DNA of 64,000 bases, from contig NZ_FMXE01000020.1 of NCBI RefSeq assembly GCF_900103735.1, positions 26,572 to 90,571 of the forward strand, written 5' to 3'. A model generated the notes under the pieces. It saw only the letters and a list, made by a program, of their open reading frames with translations. It was not told the origin of the DNA and ran no database searches. The position numbers and the translations under genes were made by a program. This document shows, one piece after another, positions 18,622-26,821 of this stretch. Position 1 is the first letter of the stretch. The number at the start of each line of letters is the position of its first letter. The DNA comes from Algoriphagus alkaliphilus. Its GTDB lineage: Bacteria; Bacteroidota; Bacteroidia; Cytophagales; Cyclobacteriaceae.

Positions 18622-19200
18622 ATGAAAAAAATTCTTTTAATATTTTCTCTGACAATTTTAATTGCGGCGAGTGCAAGTGCACAATCGGGGATTGGAATCA
18701 GGGGAGGTGCCAATTTCTTTAATTTTGGAGGAGATGATGTTGCGGATAATAATTATACCAATCGAACCGGATTCCATGCTGGAATTTACGCAAGCATCCT
18801 GGGGGGCAGTGCCATCTCTCTAGAGCCTGGAGTTTATTATTCGATCAAAGGAACTCAAAATAAAGATGCGGCCAATACCCGATCAGTTTTGGACTATGTT
18901 GACGTTCCACTTCTATTAAGATTGAAAGTTGGAGAAGGCTTTAATTTCTTCGGAGGACCTCAGGTTTCCTTCCTTGTCAAGTCCAAGTTTGAAGGTGATT
19001 TTGGAAATTCTACGGTTTCTATAAACACAAACAACATTAAGGATACCGATGTCGGATTTGTCTTTGGTATCGGATATAATCTTCCCAAAGGAGTAAATGT
19101 CCAAGGTTCGTATGATTACGGATTAACTCCAATATTCAAAAACAGTAATGCAGATGTATATAACAGGGGCTTTAAAGTCTCTTTAGGCTATACTTTTTAA
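18622..19200 (+). CDS. PorT-family outer-membrane beta-barrel protein
   Basis: A 192-residue exported protein: signal peptide KKILLIFSLTILIAASASAQ (cleavage near residue 21), then alternating-hydrophobicity strands ending in an aromatic (FKVSLGYTF), the outer-membrane insertion signal. Typical features of the small eight-strand barrel family are the start GIGIRGGANFFNF, SLEPGVYYSIKGTQ, DVPLLLRLKV and FFGGPQVSFLV. It is closely similar in layout to the protein at 22395-22958 (shared FEPG/LEPG, GPQ, SYDxGL), so they are paralogues. No specific function can be given; the family name comes from the PorT/SprT relation only. Followed by a hairpin terminator. Confidence 0.88.
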   Translation: MKKILLIFSLTILIAASASAQSGIGIRGGANFFNFGGDDVADNNYTNRTGFHAGIYASILGGSAISLEPGVYYSIKGTQNKDAANTRSVLDYVDVPLLLRLKVGEGFNFFGGPQVSFLVKSKFEGDFGNSTVSINTNNIKDTDVGFVFGIGYNLPKGVNVQGSYDYGLTPIFKNSNADVYNRGFKVSLGYTF

Positions 19201-19215
19201 TATGAGCGTTGGTTT

Positions 19216-19241
19216 GAAAGGGTTGCGAAAGCAGCCCTTTC
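19216..19241 (+). terminator. Terminator of the 18622 barrel gene
   Basis: Stem GAAAGGGTTGC / GCAGCCCTTTC with one G-T wobble and a GAAA tetraloop, followed by TTATTTTAT. It sits between the convergent barrel and cytochrome genes. Confidence 0.75.
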
Positions 19242-20360
19242 TTATTTTATCTCCGCAATCCAATTTCGGATAAGTTCCACTCCTTCCTGATCTACAGTAG
19301 TTCGCCCTATTTCCGGCATGGCTACACCTACTTTTGTTGAACTCATGCGGTGAATCACTATCGATTCATCCGGTTTGCCGGGAACAATATCAAACTTGAA
19401 ACTTCCTGCGCCACTACCTGCAGCGATTGGAGTTTTGTTAATTCCCAACTTCATCCGATCTCTTTGGTCATAGGTGAGAAACAATCCTGATGTACTAGCC
19501 GGGCCCTCGGCTCGGTGACAATGTGCGCAATTGATGTCGAGGTAAGCCATTGCCCGATCAACCAAGGCTTGACTTGTATCTTGGTAATTCACCATAGATG
19601 GATGGGCAGCAGGTTCATTAAAGCCCTCCAAAACGCCCAATTCTGTCCAATGTGCCAACTGGTTGGGCTTGGAGGTTCCGTATGCTATTTCATTGTTCAA
19701 ATGCTTGACTTGCATCCCTATCGGTGACAGGGTTTCATTTTTGTTATGGCAGCTTTTGCACTGATTTTTGTTGGGAACCAAGTAATTGATCAGTTGCTCC
19801 TTTCCTTGGTTGTCGATAAAGCGAACATTGATTTCACCACCGACTACTTTAAGTACTGCCTCGGTTTGGCTTTCGTTCCAGATGTAAGGATAAGCCTGCC
19901 AGCCTTTCTTCTCATGAATCATCAGGCGAGTTTCGATTATTCTTCGCTCTTCTACAGGTTTTCTAAAGTCTGCGGGATAATAGAAATTTTTTATTAAAAC
20001 CGATCCATGTGGAAGGTCTATGTCTTCACCGTTAATTTTTGCTTTTTCTCCTGGAGGAATAAATAAGAATCTGCTTTTCAGTGCATAATCTGTAAAAAGG
20101 GAAGAAGCTGGTTGGTAAAAAATCACTGTTGAAGCAGGTATCAATTGTTTTATTTCCCCGGTAAAAAATCCATAAGTCGAAAGTCTGCGGTAGGGATAAT
20201 TGCCGTCCGCCGCTTCCTTAGCCAGCACTTCTTCCGGTGCTGAAGGCTGAGAATTTGTTTTATCGGGAGAATTTTGACAGGAAATCAAAAAAATGAAGAA
20301 TAATAAGATGAGACTGATCGTGAAAATTCCGTTTTGCGTAACTTTTTGACTAAACTTCAT
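19242..20360 (-). CDS. SO2930-family diheme c-type cytochrome lipoprotein
   Basis: Exported protein with two heme c sites, CKSCH in NKNQCKSCHNKN and CAHCH in DINCAHCHRAEGP, and later methionines (HRMSSTKVGVAMPEIGR) that could be axial ligands. The N-terminal about 30 residues are a lipoprotein signal ending LFFIFLISC. I start at the ATG of MKFSQKVTQN (20360): a GGAAG precedes it and the longer start at 20384 would put eight polar residues before the signal and overlap the upstream gene. The first half (NYPYRRLSTYGFFTG, IPASTVIFYQPASSLFTDYA) is characteristic of this family. It probably forms an operon with the beta-helix gene 10 bases upstream. Electron-transfer partner unknown. Confidence 0.88.
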   Translation of the reverse strand: MKFSQKVTQNGIFTISLILLFFIFLISCQNSPDKTNSQPSAPEEVLAKEAADGNYPYRRLSTYGFFTGEIKQLIPASTVIFYQPASSLFTDYALKSRFLFIPPGEKAKINGEDIDLPHGSVLIKNFYYPADFRKPVEERRIIETRLMIHEKKGWQAYPYIWNESQTEAVLKVVGGEINVRFIDNQGKEQLINYLVPNKNQCKSCHNKNETLSPIGMQVKHLNNEIAYGTSKPNQLAHWTELGVLEGFNEPAAHPSMVNYQDTSQALVDRAMAYLDINCAHCHRAEGPASTSGLFLTYDQRDRMKLGINKTPIAAGSGAGSFKFDIVPGKPDESIVIHRMSSTKVGVAMPEIGRTTVDQEGVELIRNWIAEIK

Positions 20361-20370
20361 AGCTTCCAAA

Positions 20371-21669
20371 TTATAGCCCTGCAAGACCGGTGATATCTGT
20401 TTTTACCGCCACTTTACAATTCTGGAATAATTGATAGTCTTTGAAGGCATCAATATTTTTTTCGCCATCCAATAAAAAGAACCTTGTAAATCGAAGGTTT
20501 TCGATGTCGGGTTCCTGTATGCAGATCCTCATGGGATTGGAGTTTATGGTAGAGCTGATATTTTCATCCCAAATTCCATCGTATATAATGTCCTGAGTTT
20601 TGCCAAATCCATAGGCGTTATACACTAAAACCAATTTGCCGAGCTCTCTGGAAAAATCCGGGAATCGATACCAATTGCGCTCGTATTTATTGTCATGGAG
20701 GAAGATATCAGATGTATAAGGAGACCAATTTGGGGCTTCAGCCGGAAATCCGGTGATTTGATAACTTGCAATAGATACTCCGGAAGTCTTATTTCTCAAT
20801 ATTCTGTTCCCATAGATCTCTACTTCTTTAGCTGCCAGGAGTATTACTCCGGATCCCGGAGGAACCATCGTTACGGTATTTCCATTTGGATCTTCGCCCA
20901 TGGGAGTCGCAAAATTTTCATGGTTGTTGTCAATGATGTCGTTATCGTAGATTTTAGTGCCCTTACCGTCAGATTTTGGAAGACCGGGAAGGTTGAATAC
21001 CAAGATTCCTCCCGAATTATTCCTCGCCGTATTGCCGAAAACCTCCGCGTTATCGCAATTTTCGATTTCAATACCTGCCACATTTCCAAAAGCAAGGGAG
21101 TTTTTGACCACTATATTTTCGGATTGGCCAACATAGATTCCGGCATCTTTGGAGTGAGAGGCGATACATTCATCGATCACCACATTTTTACACTGTACAG
21201 GATAGATGGCGTAAGTTCCATTTTTGGATTTATCACCGTTCGTCCAAGTGACGTTGATTCTGCGGAAGGTCAGTCCGTCGGTATGTTGTGCTTTGATGCC
21301 ATCGCCCGGTGCATCTTCAATGCTTAGATCGGCTATGCTGATATTGTTTCCGACGATTCTCACGCCTTCTCCCCCGGCTTTCAGATTTCGGAATGAGAGG
21401 ACCGTTTGATCCATACCTGCCCCCCTTATTTTTACAGCAGTTTTGTTGTCCAGGATCAATTGAGTATTCATTTCATAGAATCCTGCAGGGATTTCAATGG
21501 TGGAGGAATCTTCGGCCATGATGAAGGCTTCAACGATTTTATCAACATCTTCTCGGGGCACTCGTGTCAACTTAGATGAGTCAAAGGTCTGCTCGGTAGT
21601 ACTGCTTCCACAGGAAAAATAGACCAGTCCCGCGATCAAAAGGAGGATTGAATTCAGAGAGTTTCTCAT
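20371..21669 (-). CDS. Parallel beta-helix repeat lipoprotein
   Basis: A 432-residue lipoprotein (signal SILLLIAGLVYFSC, lipid on Cys20). The bulk is a right-handed parallel beta-helix with about eight rungs rich in the NxxxxNxxxGI pattern (for example ADLSIEDAPGDGIKAQHTDG, KNSLAFGNVAGIEIENCDNA, NRILRNKTSGVSIASYQITG). Such folds are common in polysaccharide lyases and carbohydrate-binding surface proteins, but I see no clear catalytic triad. In many bacteria this gene type is paired with the SO2930-type diheme cytochrome, as here (10-bp spacing), implying a shared redox or surface role that is not established. Confidence 0.87.
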   Translation of the reverse strand: MRNSLNSILLLIAGLVYFSCGSSTTEQTFDSSKLTRVPREDVDKIVEAFIMAEDSSTIEIPAGFYEMNTQLILDNKTAVKIRGAGMDQTVLSFRNLKAGGEGVRIVGNNISIADLSIEDAPGDGIKAQHTDGLTFRRINVTWTNGDKSKNGTYAIYPVQCKNVVIDECIASHSKDAGIYVGQSENIVVKNSLAFGNVAGIEIENCDNAEVFGNTARNNSGGILVFNLPGLPKSDGKGTKIYDNDIIDNNHENFATPMGEDPNGNTVTMVPPGSGVILLAAKEVEIYGNRILRNKTSGVSIASYQITGFPAEAPNWSPYTSDIFLHDNKYERNWYRFPDFSRELGKLVLVYNAYGFGKTQDIIYDGIWDENISSTINSNPMRICIQEPDIENLRFTRFFLLDGEKNIDAFKDYQLFQNCKVAVKTDITGLAGL

Positions 21670-21749
21670 CGTGATTTCTAGGCTTTGGGTTAATAATAAT
21701 TAAATCTACCGCATAGCCATAAAATAATCTTTTGAGGAAAGTCAAATAA

Positions 21750-22313
21750 TCAGATTTTTCCCCGGATCCGGCTTAGGGTTTCAATGCTCATGTCCAAATA
21801 AGTGGCAATCTGTCCGACGGATGCTCGTTGGATAATTTTTGGGCGGTAATCCATCAGATCCAGGTACCGATCTCGGGCAGATTTGAATTTTGAAAATATC
21901 AACTGCTCCTCAAGTGAAACATAATACCGCTCGAGAATCAGCCTGTAGGTTCGTTCGAGGTCATGATGTTTCTCGAATAGTTTTAAAAGTGATTCATATT
22001 TTATCCGTGCAACCTTTGTCTTTTCCATTGCCTCGATATTCTCATAGGAAGGTTTTCTGGAAATAAAGGAATGCATCGCTGTCAAAAACTCTCCCTCCAG
22101 CGAAAATGAGACGGTTATATCCTTGTTTTCTTTTCTGTAAAAACTTCTGGCCGAGCCTTCTATTATAAAATACAAGTGGTCACAAACTTTCCCTTCTTGC
22201 TCAAGCAATCCCCCTTTATCCACCAAAAGTGAATCCAGTTCCTTTTCAAAGGCAATTTTAGCTTCCTCGCCAAGGCCCGGAAACTGGTCAAACATGTTAA
22301 TGTTATTCTTCAT
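21750..22313 (-). CDS. Crp/Fnr-family transcriptional regulator
   Basis: About 187 residues from the ATG at 22313; the longer frame begins at a TTG at 22334. Residues about 30-120 form a cyclic-nucleotide-binding-like barrel (CDHLYFIIEGSARSFYRKENKDI, FSLEGEFLTAMHSFISRKPS) without an obvious cAMP phosphate-binding Arg/Ser set. The C-terminus has the winged-helix recognition region RASVGQIATYLDMSIETLSRIRGKI. The short Bacteroidota class of this family usually has an unknown effector. It is divergent from the 22395 barrel gene and lies upstream of the beta-helix/cytochrome pair on the same strand, so it may control either. Confidence 0.88.
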   Translation of the reverse strand: MKNNINMFDQFPGLGEEAKIAFEKELDSLLVDKGGLLEQEGKVCDHLYFIIEGSARSFYRKENKDITVSFSLEGEFLTAMHSFISRKPSYENIEAMEKTKVARIKYESLLKLFEKHHDLERTYRLILERYYVSLEEQLIFSKFKSARDRYLDLMDYRPKIIQRASVGQIATYLDMSIETLSRIRGKI

Positions 22314-22394
22314 CTGTTTTTTTAAAAAAGTCAAGGATAATTACTAATTGGGTTATCAAACGTTAGTTTTACGGAAATTATAAATATTTGAATC

Positions 22395-22958
22395 ATGAGA
22401 AAAGTTTTGATGGCATTCTTTCTGGTCGGAATAGCGGCCACAGCACAGGCACAATTTGGAGTAAGGGCAGGTTTTAATTCAGCTAACTTCTCAAATACCA
22501 ATTTTGAAGCAAAAGCCGGATTTCATTTAGGAGCCTATTATTCGATTGGGACTGATTTTATTTCGTTTGAGCCTGGAATCCAATATTCCCAAAAAGGGTA
22601 TCAAGCGACAGAGGCTGGCACCGGTAGATCAGTCGATGAGAAGTTAGGTTATATAGATATACCGGTTCTTGTGCGGTTGAATTTGATCCCGTCCGTCAAT
22701 ATTTTCGCTGGTCCTCAGGCTTCTTTGTTAGCATCAAGCGTTTACAAATTGGGTGATGATACTTTTGACAGTTCTGCAGCCATCAGAGGATATGACCTCG
22801 GTGGAGTAGTCGGTGCCCAGGTAAAGTTGCCAATGGGTCTTAATGCACAGGCAAGCTACGATTTTGGGCTCAGTTCTCTCAATTACTACAACACAGATGT
22901 CAAAAATCAGGTATTCAAAATCTCCTTAGGGTATTCTTTTGGAAGTAATAATGAATAA
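22395..22958 (+). CDS. PorT-family outer-membrane beta-barrel protein (paralogue of 18622)
   Basis: A 187-residue exported barrel. The signal peptide MRKVLMAFFLVGIAATAQAQ has cleavage after AQA-Q near residue 20. The mature start FGVRAGFNSANFSN, the FEPGIQYSQKGYQ strand, IDIPVLVRLNLIPSVNIFAGPQ and the penultimate SYDFGLSSLNYY match the family, with a final aromatic strand FKISLGYSF. It differs from its paralogue at 18622 mainly in a shorter central loop. Divergent from the Crp-type gene and ended by a clear terminator. Function unknown. Confidence 0.88.
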   Translation: MRKVLMAFFLVGIAATAQAQFGVRAGFNSANFSNTNFEAKAGFHLGAYYSIGTDFISFEPGIQYSQKGYQATEAGTGRSVDEKLGYIDIPVLVRLNLIPSVNIFAGPQASLLASSVYKLGDDTFDSSAAIRGYDLGGVVGAQVKLPMGLNAQASYDFGLSSLNYYNTDVKNQVFKISLGYSFGSNNE

Positions 22959-22970
22959 CTACTAAATCTT

Positions 22971-22994
22971 AATCCCGGCCATCAGGCTGGGATT
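22971..22994 (+). terminator. Terminator of the 22395 barrel gene
   Basis: Stem AATCCCGGCC / GGCTGGGATT (one G-T wobble) with an ATCA loop, followed by CATTTTTTA. It reaches the convergent ruvC stop. Confidence 0.78.
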
Positions 22995-23569
22995 CATTTT
23001 TTAACTCGGTTTGGGTTGTCTTCGATAAATGATTTCCAGCCTTCATTTCTGCCTCGGGTTTGGACTCTTCCCTCGTGGAAATGATGGCAAAGCGCCACAG
23101 CCAATGCATCGGTAGCATCGAGCATTTTTGGCAATTCAGTCAGATTGAACAAAGTTTGTAGCATTGCAGCCACCTGTTCTTTTGACGCGTTTCCGTTCCC
23201 TGTGACGGATTGCTTTACTTTTTTTGGAGAATATTCGGTAATGGGAATCTCACGCGCCAAAGCGGCCGCCATAGCTACTCCTTGAGCTCTTCCTAATTTC
23301 AGCATGGACTGCACATTTGCCCCATAAAACGGAGCTTCCAAGGCCATTGTGTCGGGCAAAAATTCATCAATAATTCCTGTGACCCGCTCAAAAATCTTCT
23401 TCAGTTTCAGCTCATGGGTCTCGTACTTCTTAAGGTGAATGACGCCATATTGAAGTATTTTATACTTTTTACCCTCAGTCGTGACCAGTGCGTAGCCCAT
23501 CACATTCGTACCCGGATCGATGCCTAGGATAATTTTTTCGTTTGGCTCTTTTTTCTCTTCTTTACTCAC
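22994..23569 (-). CDS. ruvC: Crossover junction endodeoxyribonuclease RuvC
   Basis: Resolves Holliday junctions with RuvAB. At 191 aa it is of normal length. The four acidic catalytic residues are visible in ILGIDPGTNVMGYAL (Asp), MALEAPFYGANVQSM (Glu) and MLDATDALAVALCHH (two Asp). The N-terminus has a charged extension MSKEEKKEPNEK before the fold, as in many Bacteroidota. The start is only 21 bases from the divergent glycosyltransferase start, so each promoter must lie within or very near the opposing gene. Confidence 0.96.
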   Translation of the reverse strand: MSKEEKKEPNEKIILGIDPGTNVMGYALVTTEGKKYKILQYGVIHLKKYETHELKLKKIFERVTGIIDEFLPDTMALEAPFYGANVQSMLKLGRAQGVAMAAALAREIPITEYSPKKVKQSVTGNGNASKEQVAAMLQTLFNLTELPKMLDATDALAVALCHHFHEGRVQTRGRNEGWKSFIEDNPNRVKK

Positions 23570-23590
23570 TGCCGCAAGTTAGCCGAAAAG

Positions 23591-24691
23591 ATGATCAGTT
23601 TTTACCTCCTTTGGACAGGGTGCTATTTTGTTTTGCTTTGCTTACTTGGAATGAGATGGCCTAAAAAACAATCCAGTGACGATTCTCATAATTTTTTTCC
23701 CAAAGTAACTTTATTGATTCCTTTCAGAAATGAACTGGAAAATCTCGGGAATCTGGAAGAGGAGCTATCCAAATTGACATATCCTGATTTACGCATTCTC
23801 CTGGTGGATGATCAAAGCGAAGACGGTTCCTTTTTGCTTTTTAAGGAGAAGTTTGAGACAGACAGCCGGATCCATGTCATTCAAAGTACCGGTATCGGTA
23901 AAAAAAGAGCAATTGAAATTGGTGTTCAAGCCGCCGAAGGAGATTTGATTCTTTGTTCGGATGCAGATTGTCGCTATCCAAATAATTGGGTAGAGCGAAT
24001 GGTGGGGCCTTTTATGGATCCGGAAATTCAGCTGGTAGCCGGACCGGTCATCAGTGCTGGTCAAAATAATTTTTTTCAAAGATTTCAGCAGATTGAGTGG
24101 TCGAGTATTTTGCTGCTAACTCAGTTCTTTTTCAGTCACAAGCGGCCATTGATGTGTAGCGGAGCAAACCTTGCCTATCGGAGACAAGCTTTTCAATCCG
24201 TCAATGCCTATGGTCAAAACTTGCAGTATTTGTCTGGAGATGATGAGTTTCTGCTGAAGAAAATAGCAGCACGATATGGTAAAGAGAGCTGCATGTACCT
24301 CCCCTTTATTGGGAGTCTGGTTTGTACCCAGCCTCAGAAAAGATTATCCGACTTGCTAAACCAACGCATAAGATGGGCTGGAAAATGGAAGGCGCATCGG
24401 AGTTTTGTTCATGCTTTTTCAGCGTTGCTTTCCTTTTTAACCCAACTTACTTGGCTTTTAAGTCTGATTTTACTTGGACTAGGCAAAGTAGGATTCATGG
24501 TTTTTCTACTGGTTTGGACAGGAAAGATTCTTTCGGAAAGGATGGCATTGGGAATGGTTTTGAATACTTTATCACTTAGATTTTCATTTATTGACTTTGT
24601 CAAAACCGCAATAGCCCATCCGTTCTATGTTATTCTTGTCGCTTTTGGTGCGATTTTGGGAAAATTTACATGGAAAGGCCGTGCCAATTGA
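23591..24691 (+). CDS. Membrane-associated family 2 glycosyltransferase
   Basis: A 366-residue protein with an N-terminal membrane segment (MISFYLLWTGCYFVLLCLLG), a GT-A domain and two to three C-terminal membrane helices (LLSFLTQLTWLLSLILLGLG, VGFMVFLLVWTG). Processive-type GT2 motifs are present: IPFRNELENL, LLVDDQSEDGS, CSDADCRYP (the DxD-like site), SGDDEFLLKKI and QRIRWAGKWK (Q-x-x-R-W). Likely moves an activated sugar onto a lipid or extracellular glycan; donor and acceptor are unknown. First gene of a tight operon reaching to 29760, and related in architecture to the GT2 at 26818. Confidence 0.9.
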   Translation: MISFYLLWTGCYFVLLCLLGMRWPKKQSSDDSHNFFPKVTLLIPFRNELENLGNLEEELSKLTYPDLRILLVDDQSEDGSFLLFKEKFETDSRIHVIQSTGIGKKRAIEIGVQAAEGDLILCSDADCRYPNNWVERMVGPFMDPEIQLVAGPVISAGQNNFFQRFQQIEWSSILLLTQFFFSHKRPLMCSGANLAYRRQAFQSVNAYGQNLQYLSGDDEFLLKKIAARYGKESCMYLPFIGSLVCTQPQKRLSDLLNQRIRWAGKWKAHRSFVHAFSALLSFLTQLTWLLSLILLGLGKVGFMVFLLVWTGKILSERMALGMVLNTLSLRFSFIDFVKTAIAHPFYVILVAFGAILGKFTWKGRAN

Positions 24692-24724
24692 AGAATCCTT
24701 AATTTAGCTTTTGAATTGAAAATT

Positions 24725-24976
24725 ATGAGCGACACGGAATTTGACTTGCTCGATGAGCTTTATTTTGTACAGACCTACGACTTTATTAAAGAATCCCTGA
24801 AATGGGAAGATGAGCTACTGCTGGAGACACTGAATTCCCTATATCAATCGGGAATGATAAAATGTCTGAGTGCACCGGATACGGAGCGGTTTGACCAGGT
24901 GGATCTATTTAAAGAAGGAAAAAATCTCTTCTATCTCGCAACCAAAAAGGGTCTCATGGCCCACAATACGCTATAA
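24725..24976 (+). CDS. Small conserved-looking protein of unknown function
   Basis: An 83-residue acidic protein starting at the ATG of MSDTEFDLLDELYFVQTYD; an in-frame TTG at 24716 is less likely. No signal peptide or membrane segment. The pattern DELYFVQTYDFIKESLKW, followed by ELLLETLNSLYQSGMIKCL and NLFYLATKKGLMAHNTL, reads like a small winged-helix-type module, but I cannot assign a family with confidence. It lies 33 bases after the GT2 and three bases before the TTG start of the phosphatase gene, so it is probably co-translated with the phosphatase. Confidence 0.75.
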   Translation: MSDTEFDLLDELYFVQTYDFIKESLKWEDELLLETLNSLYQSGMIKCLSAPDTERFDQVDLFKEGKNLFYLATKKGLMAHNTL

Positions 24977-24979
24977 TCC

Positions 24980-26191
24980 TTGATCGACGAGACCTATAAA
25001 TACCAAAGAAAAGAACTGGAGCTGAAGGCGCTGCTGGAGATCACTCAGGCGATCAATGAGAATCAGTCTGAGGCGACGCTAATCAATATTTTTAAATTTA
25101 CCTGCCTTGTCCATCTCGATATCAAGTCGCTGATCTTGTACGTGGCAAAAAGTGAGGTTTTTGAAAGAAAAATTTCGCATGGTGTCAAAAGAAAAATTCC
25201 CCAGACTCTTCATTCTTCAGATGTCATAGACAAAAAGGAAAGCGGACAACTTCAAATTCAACTGAGCGAAGAATACACTTTTGAGGAGCTTGAGACCTAT
25301 CTGCCTGTCTATCATAAAGACCACATGCTGGCAATTCTTTTTCTGAAAAGAAAGTCGGCGGAACAAGAGTTGGATCTGAATTTCACGCAAGCCCTGGCCA
25401 ATATTCTTGTGGTTGCTTTGGAAAATAAACGCTTCGCCAGAAAACAGCTTGAACAAGAAGTTCTCAACCGTGAGCTTGCCATTGCCTCACAGGTTCAACA
25501 GATGCTTTTCCCGGCTTCCCTTCCCAACACTAAAGCACTCAAAGCCAAGGTCACCTACTATCCACACAGTATGGTGGGCGGGGATTATTATGACCTGATT
25601 GAGAAATCGGAAGATATCGTATACTTCTGCATTGCGGATGTTTCCGGAAAAGGAATTTCCGCCGCACTCCTGATGTCTAATTTCCAAGCCGCATTACGGA
25701 CGTTGCTTCGCAGTGATGCAGACTTCAGGGTAATTATCCAGCAGTTGAATTACACGCTGATTGAAAACACCAAGGGTGAACGATTTATCACTTTTTTTCT
25801 TGGAGAATATAATCGCAAAACGAAAAAACTCAGGTATGTGAATGCCGGTCATAATCCGCCGATTCTCTGTTGGGAAAAATTTATGAAAAGTGAAATTTTA
25901 GAGGCTGGAACAACAATTTTGGGAGCTTTTGAAGAACTTCCATTTCTTGAAATAGGGGAGCGAGAAAACCTGACCAATTTCACTATCCATTTGTATACCG
26001 ATGGACTCACAGAGGCGATGAACCCTGAAGAGGAAGAATTTGGAGAGGAGCGCTTTCAAAGCTTTGTGGACTTGCATCTGGGCATGAATCCCGAAGATTT
26101 TCACCAGGAGTTTTTTGGCCAAATGCAATCCTTCACCAAAAAGGTCGCATTACGGGATGATTTGACTTTGCTGAGCCTGAGATTCAGTTAG
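24980..26191 (+). CDS. SpoIIE-type PP2C serine phosphatase
   Basis: A 403-residue cytoplasmic protein. Residues about 15-150 look like a GAF-type sensory domain, residues 155-175 a helical linker (KRFARKQLEQEVLNRELAIA), and residues about 180-400 the PP2C/SpoIIE domain with ASQVQQMLFPASLP, the metal-binding MVGGDYYDL, CIADVSGKGISAALLMSNFQ, VNAGHNPPILC and LYTDGLTEAMN. Such proteins dephosphorylate anti-anti-sigma or related switch proteins. No partner kinase or STAS protein is encoded nearby. The start is a TTG (no in-frame ATG fits), three bases after the stop of the small upstream gene. Confidence 0.92.
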   Translation: MIDETYKYQRKELELKALLEITQAINENQSEATLINIFKFTCLVHLDIKSLILYVAKSEVFERKISHGVKRKIPQTLHSSDVIDKKESGQLQIQLSEEYTFEELETYLPVYHKDHMLAILFLKRKSAEQELDLNFTQALANILVVALENKRFARKQLEQEVLNRELAIASQVQQMLFPASLPNTKALKAKVTYYPHSMVGGDYYDLIEKSEDIVYFCIADVSGKGISAALLMSNFQAALRTLLRSDADFRVIIQQLNYTLIENTKGERFITFFLGEYNRKTKKLRYVNAGHNPPILCWEKFMKSEILEAGTTILGAFEELPFLEIGERENLTNFTIHLYTDGLTEAMNPEEEEFGEERFQSFVDLHLGMNPEDFHQEFFGQMQSFTKKVALRDDLTLLSLRFS

Positions 26192-26194
26192 ACT

Positions 26195-26821
26195 ATGGTT
26201 TGGCACACTGTTCCACGGGCTGTCCAGTTGCTTTTTCCAAAACGGGTTTGGAAAGGTGATTCCTCGGATAAGCGCGTTTACCTGACCTTTGACGATGGCC
26301 CTGTACCCGGTGTCACAGATTTTGTATTGAATGAATTGGCCATTCGGGATCAAAAGGCAACATTTTTTATGGTCGGGGACAATCTCCAAAAATTCCCAAA
26401 ACTGGGGAATGAAGTTTTGGAACAAGGGCATCGGATCGGAAATCATACCCACAATCACCTCAATGGATGGAAAACCAATGATGCCGTTTACCTCAAAAAT
26501 ATTCAGGCATTTGATCAGGTGTTAGACACTACCTTGGGAGTTAAGACTCAGCTGTTTCGTCCACCCTATGGGCTCATGAGGGATTCACAAGCGAAAGCAG
26601 TGATGCAATCGAAAGATGTAGTGATGTGGAATGTGTTGTCAGGAGACTTTGATTTGTCTATTGAACCTTCTCGGCTTTTGACCAAAAGTATTCAGAATAC
26701 CCGTTCAGGAAGTATAATCCTATTCCATGATCAACAAAAAACCAAGGAGATTTTGCGAAAATTACTTCCCGATTTTCTGGATTTCTTAGGTAGCAATGGG
26801 TTTAAAACCAGTCTTTTGTGA
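26195..26821 (+). CDS. Polysaccharide deacetylase (NodB family)
   Basis: A 208-residue carbohydrate esterase 4 domain. The catalytic Asp-Asp is in VYLTFDDGPVPGVTD, the metal histidines in IGNHTHNHLNGW, and later motifs are LFRPPYGLMRDSQAK and MWNVLSGDFDLS, with the final histidine in SIILFHDQQK. Probable target: N-acetyl groups on peptidoglycan or a surface polysaccharide. There is no clear cleavable signal at the N-terminus (MVWHTVPRAVQLLFPKRVW), so the localisation is uncertain. Its stop overlaps the next GT2 start, and the pair suggests glycan modification. Confidence 0.92.
   Translation: MVWHTVPRAVQLLFPKRVWKGDSSDKRVYLTFDDGPVPGVTDFVLNELAIRDQKATFFMVGDNLQKFPKLGNEVLEQGHRIGNHTHNHLNGWKTNDAVYLKNIQAFDQVLDTTLGVKTQLFRPPYGLMRDSQAKAVMQSKDVVMWNVLSGDFDLSIEPSRLLTKSIQNTRSGSIILFHDQQKTKEILRKLLPDFLDFLGSNGFKTSLL

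Noticed and set aside
20695..21327. 210-residue forward frame
   Set aside because: Antisense to the beta-helix gene; the repeats of the beta-helix produce long open shadow frames.
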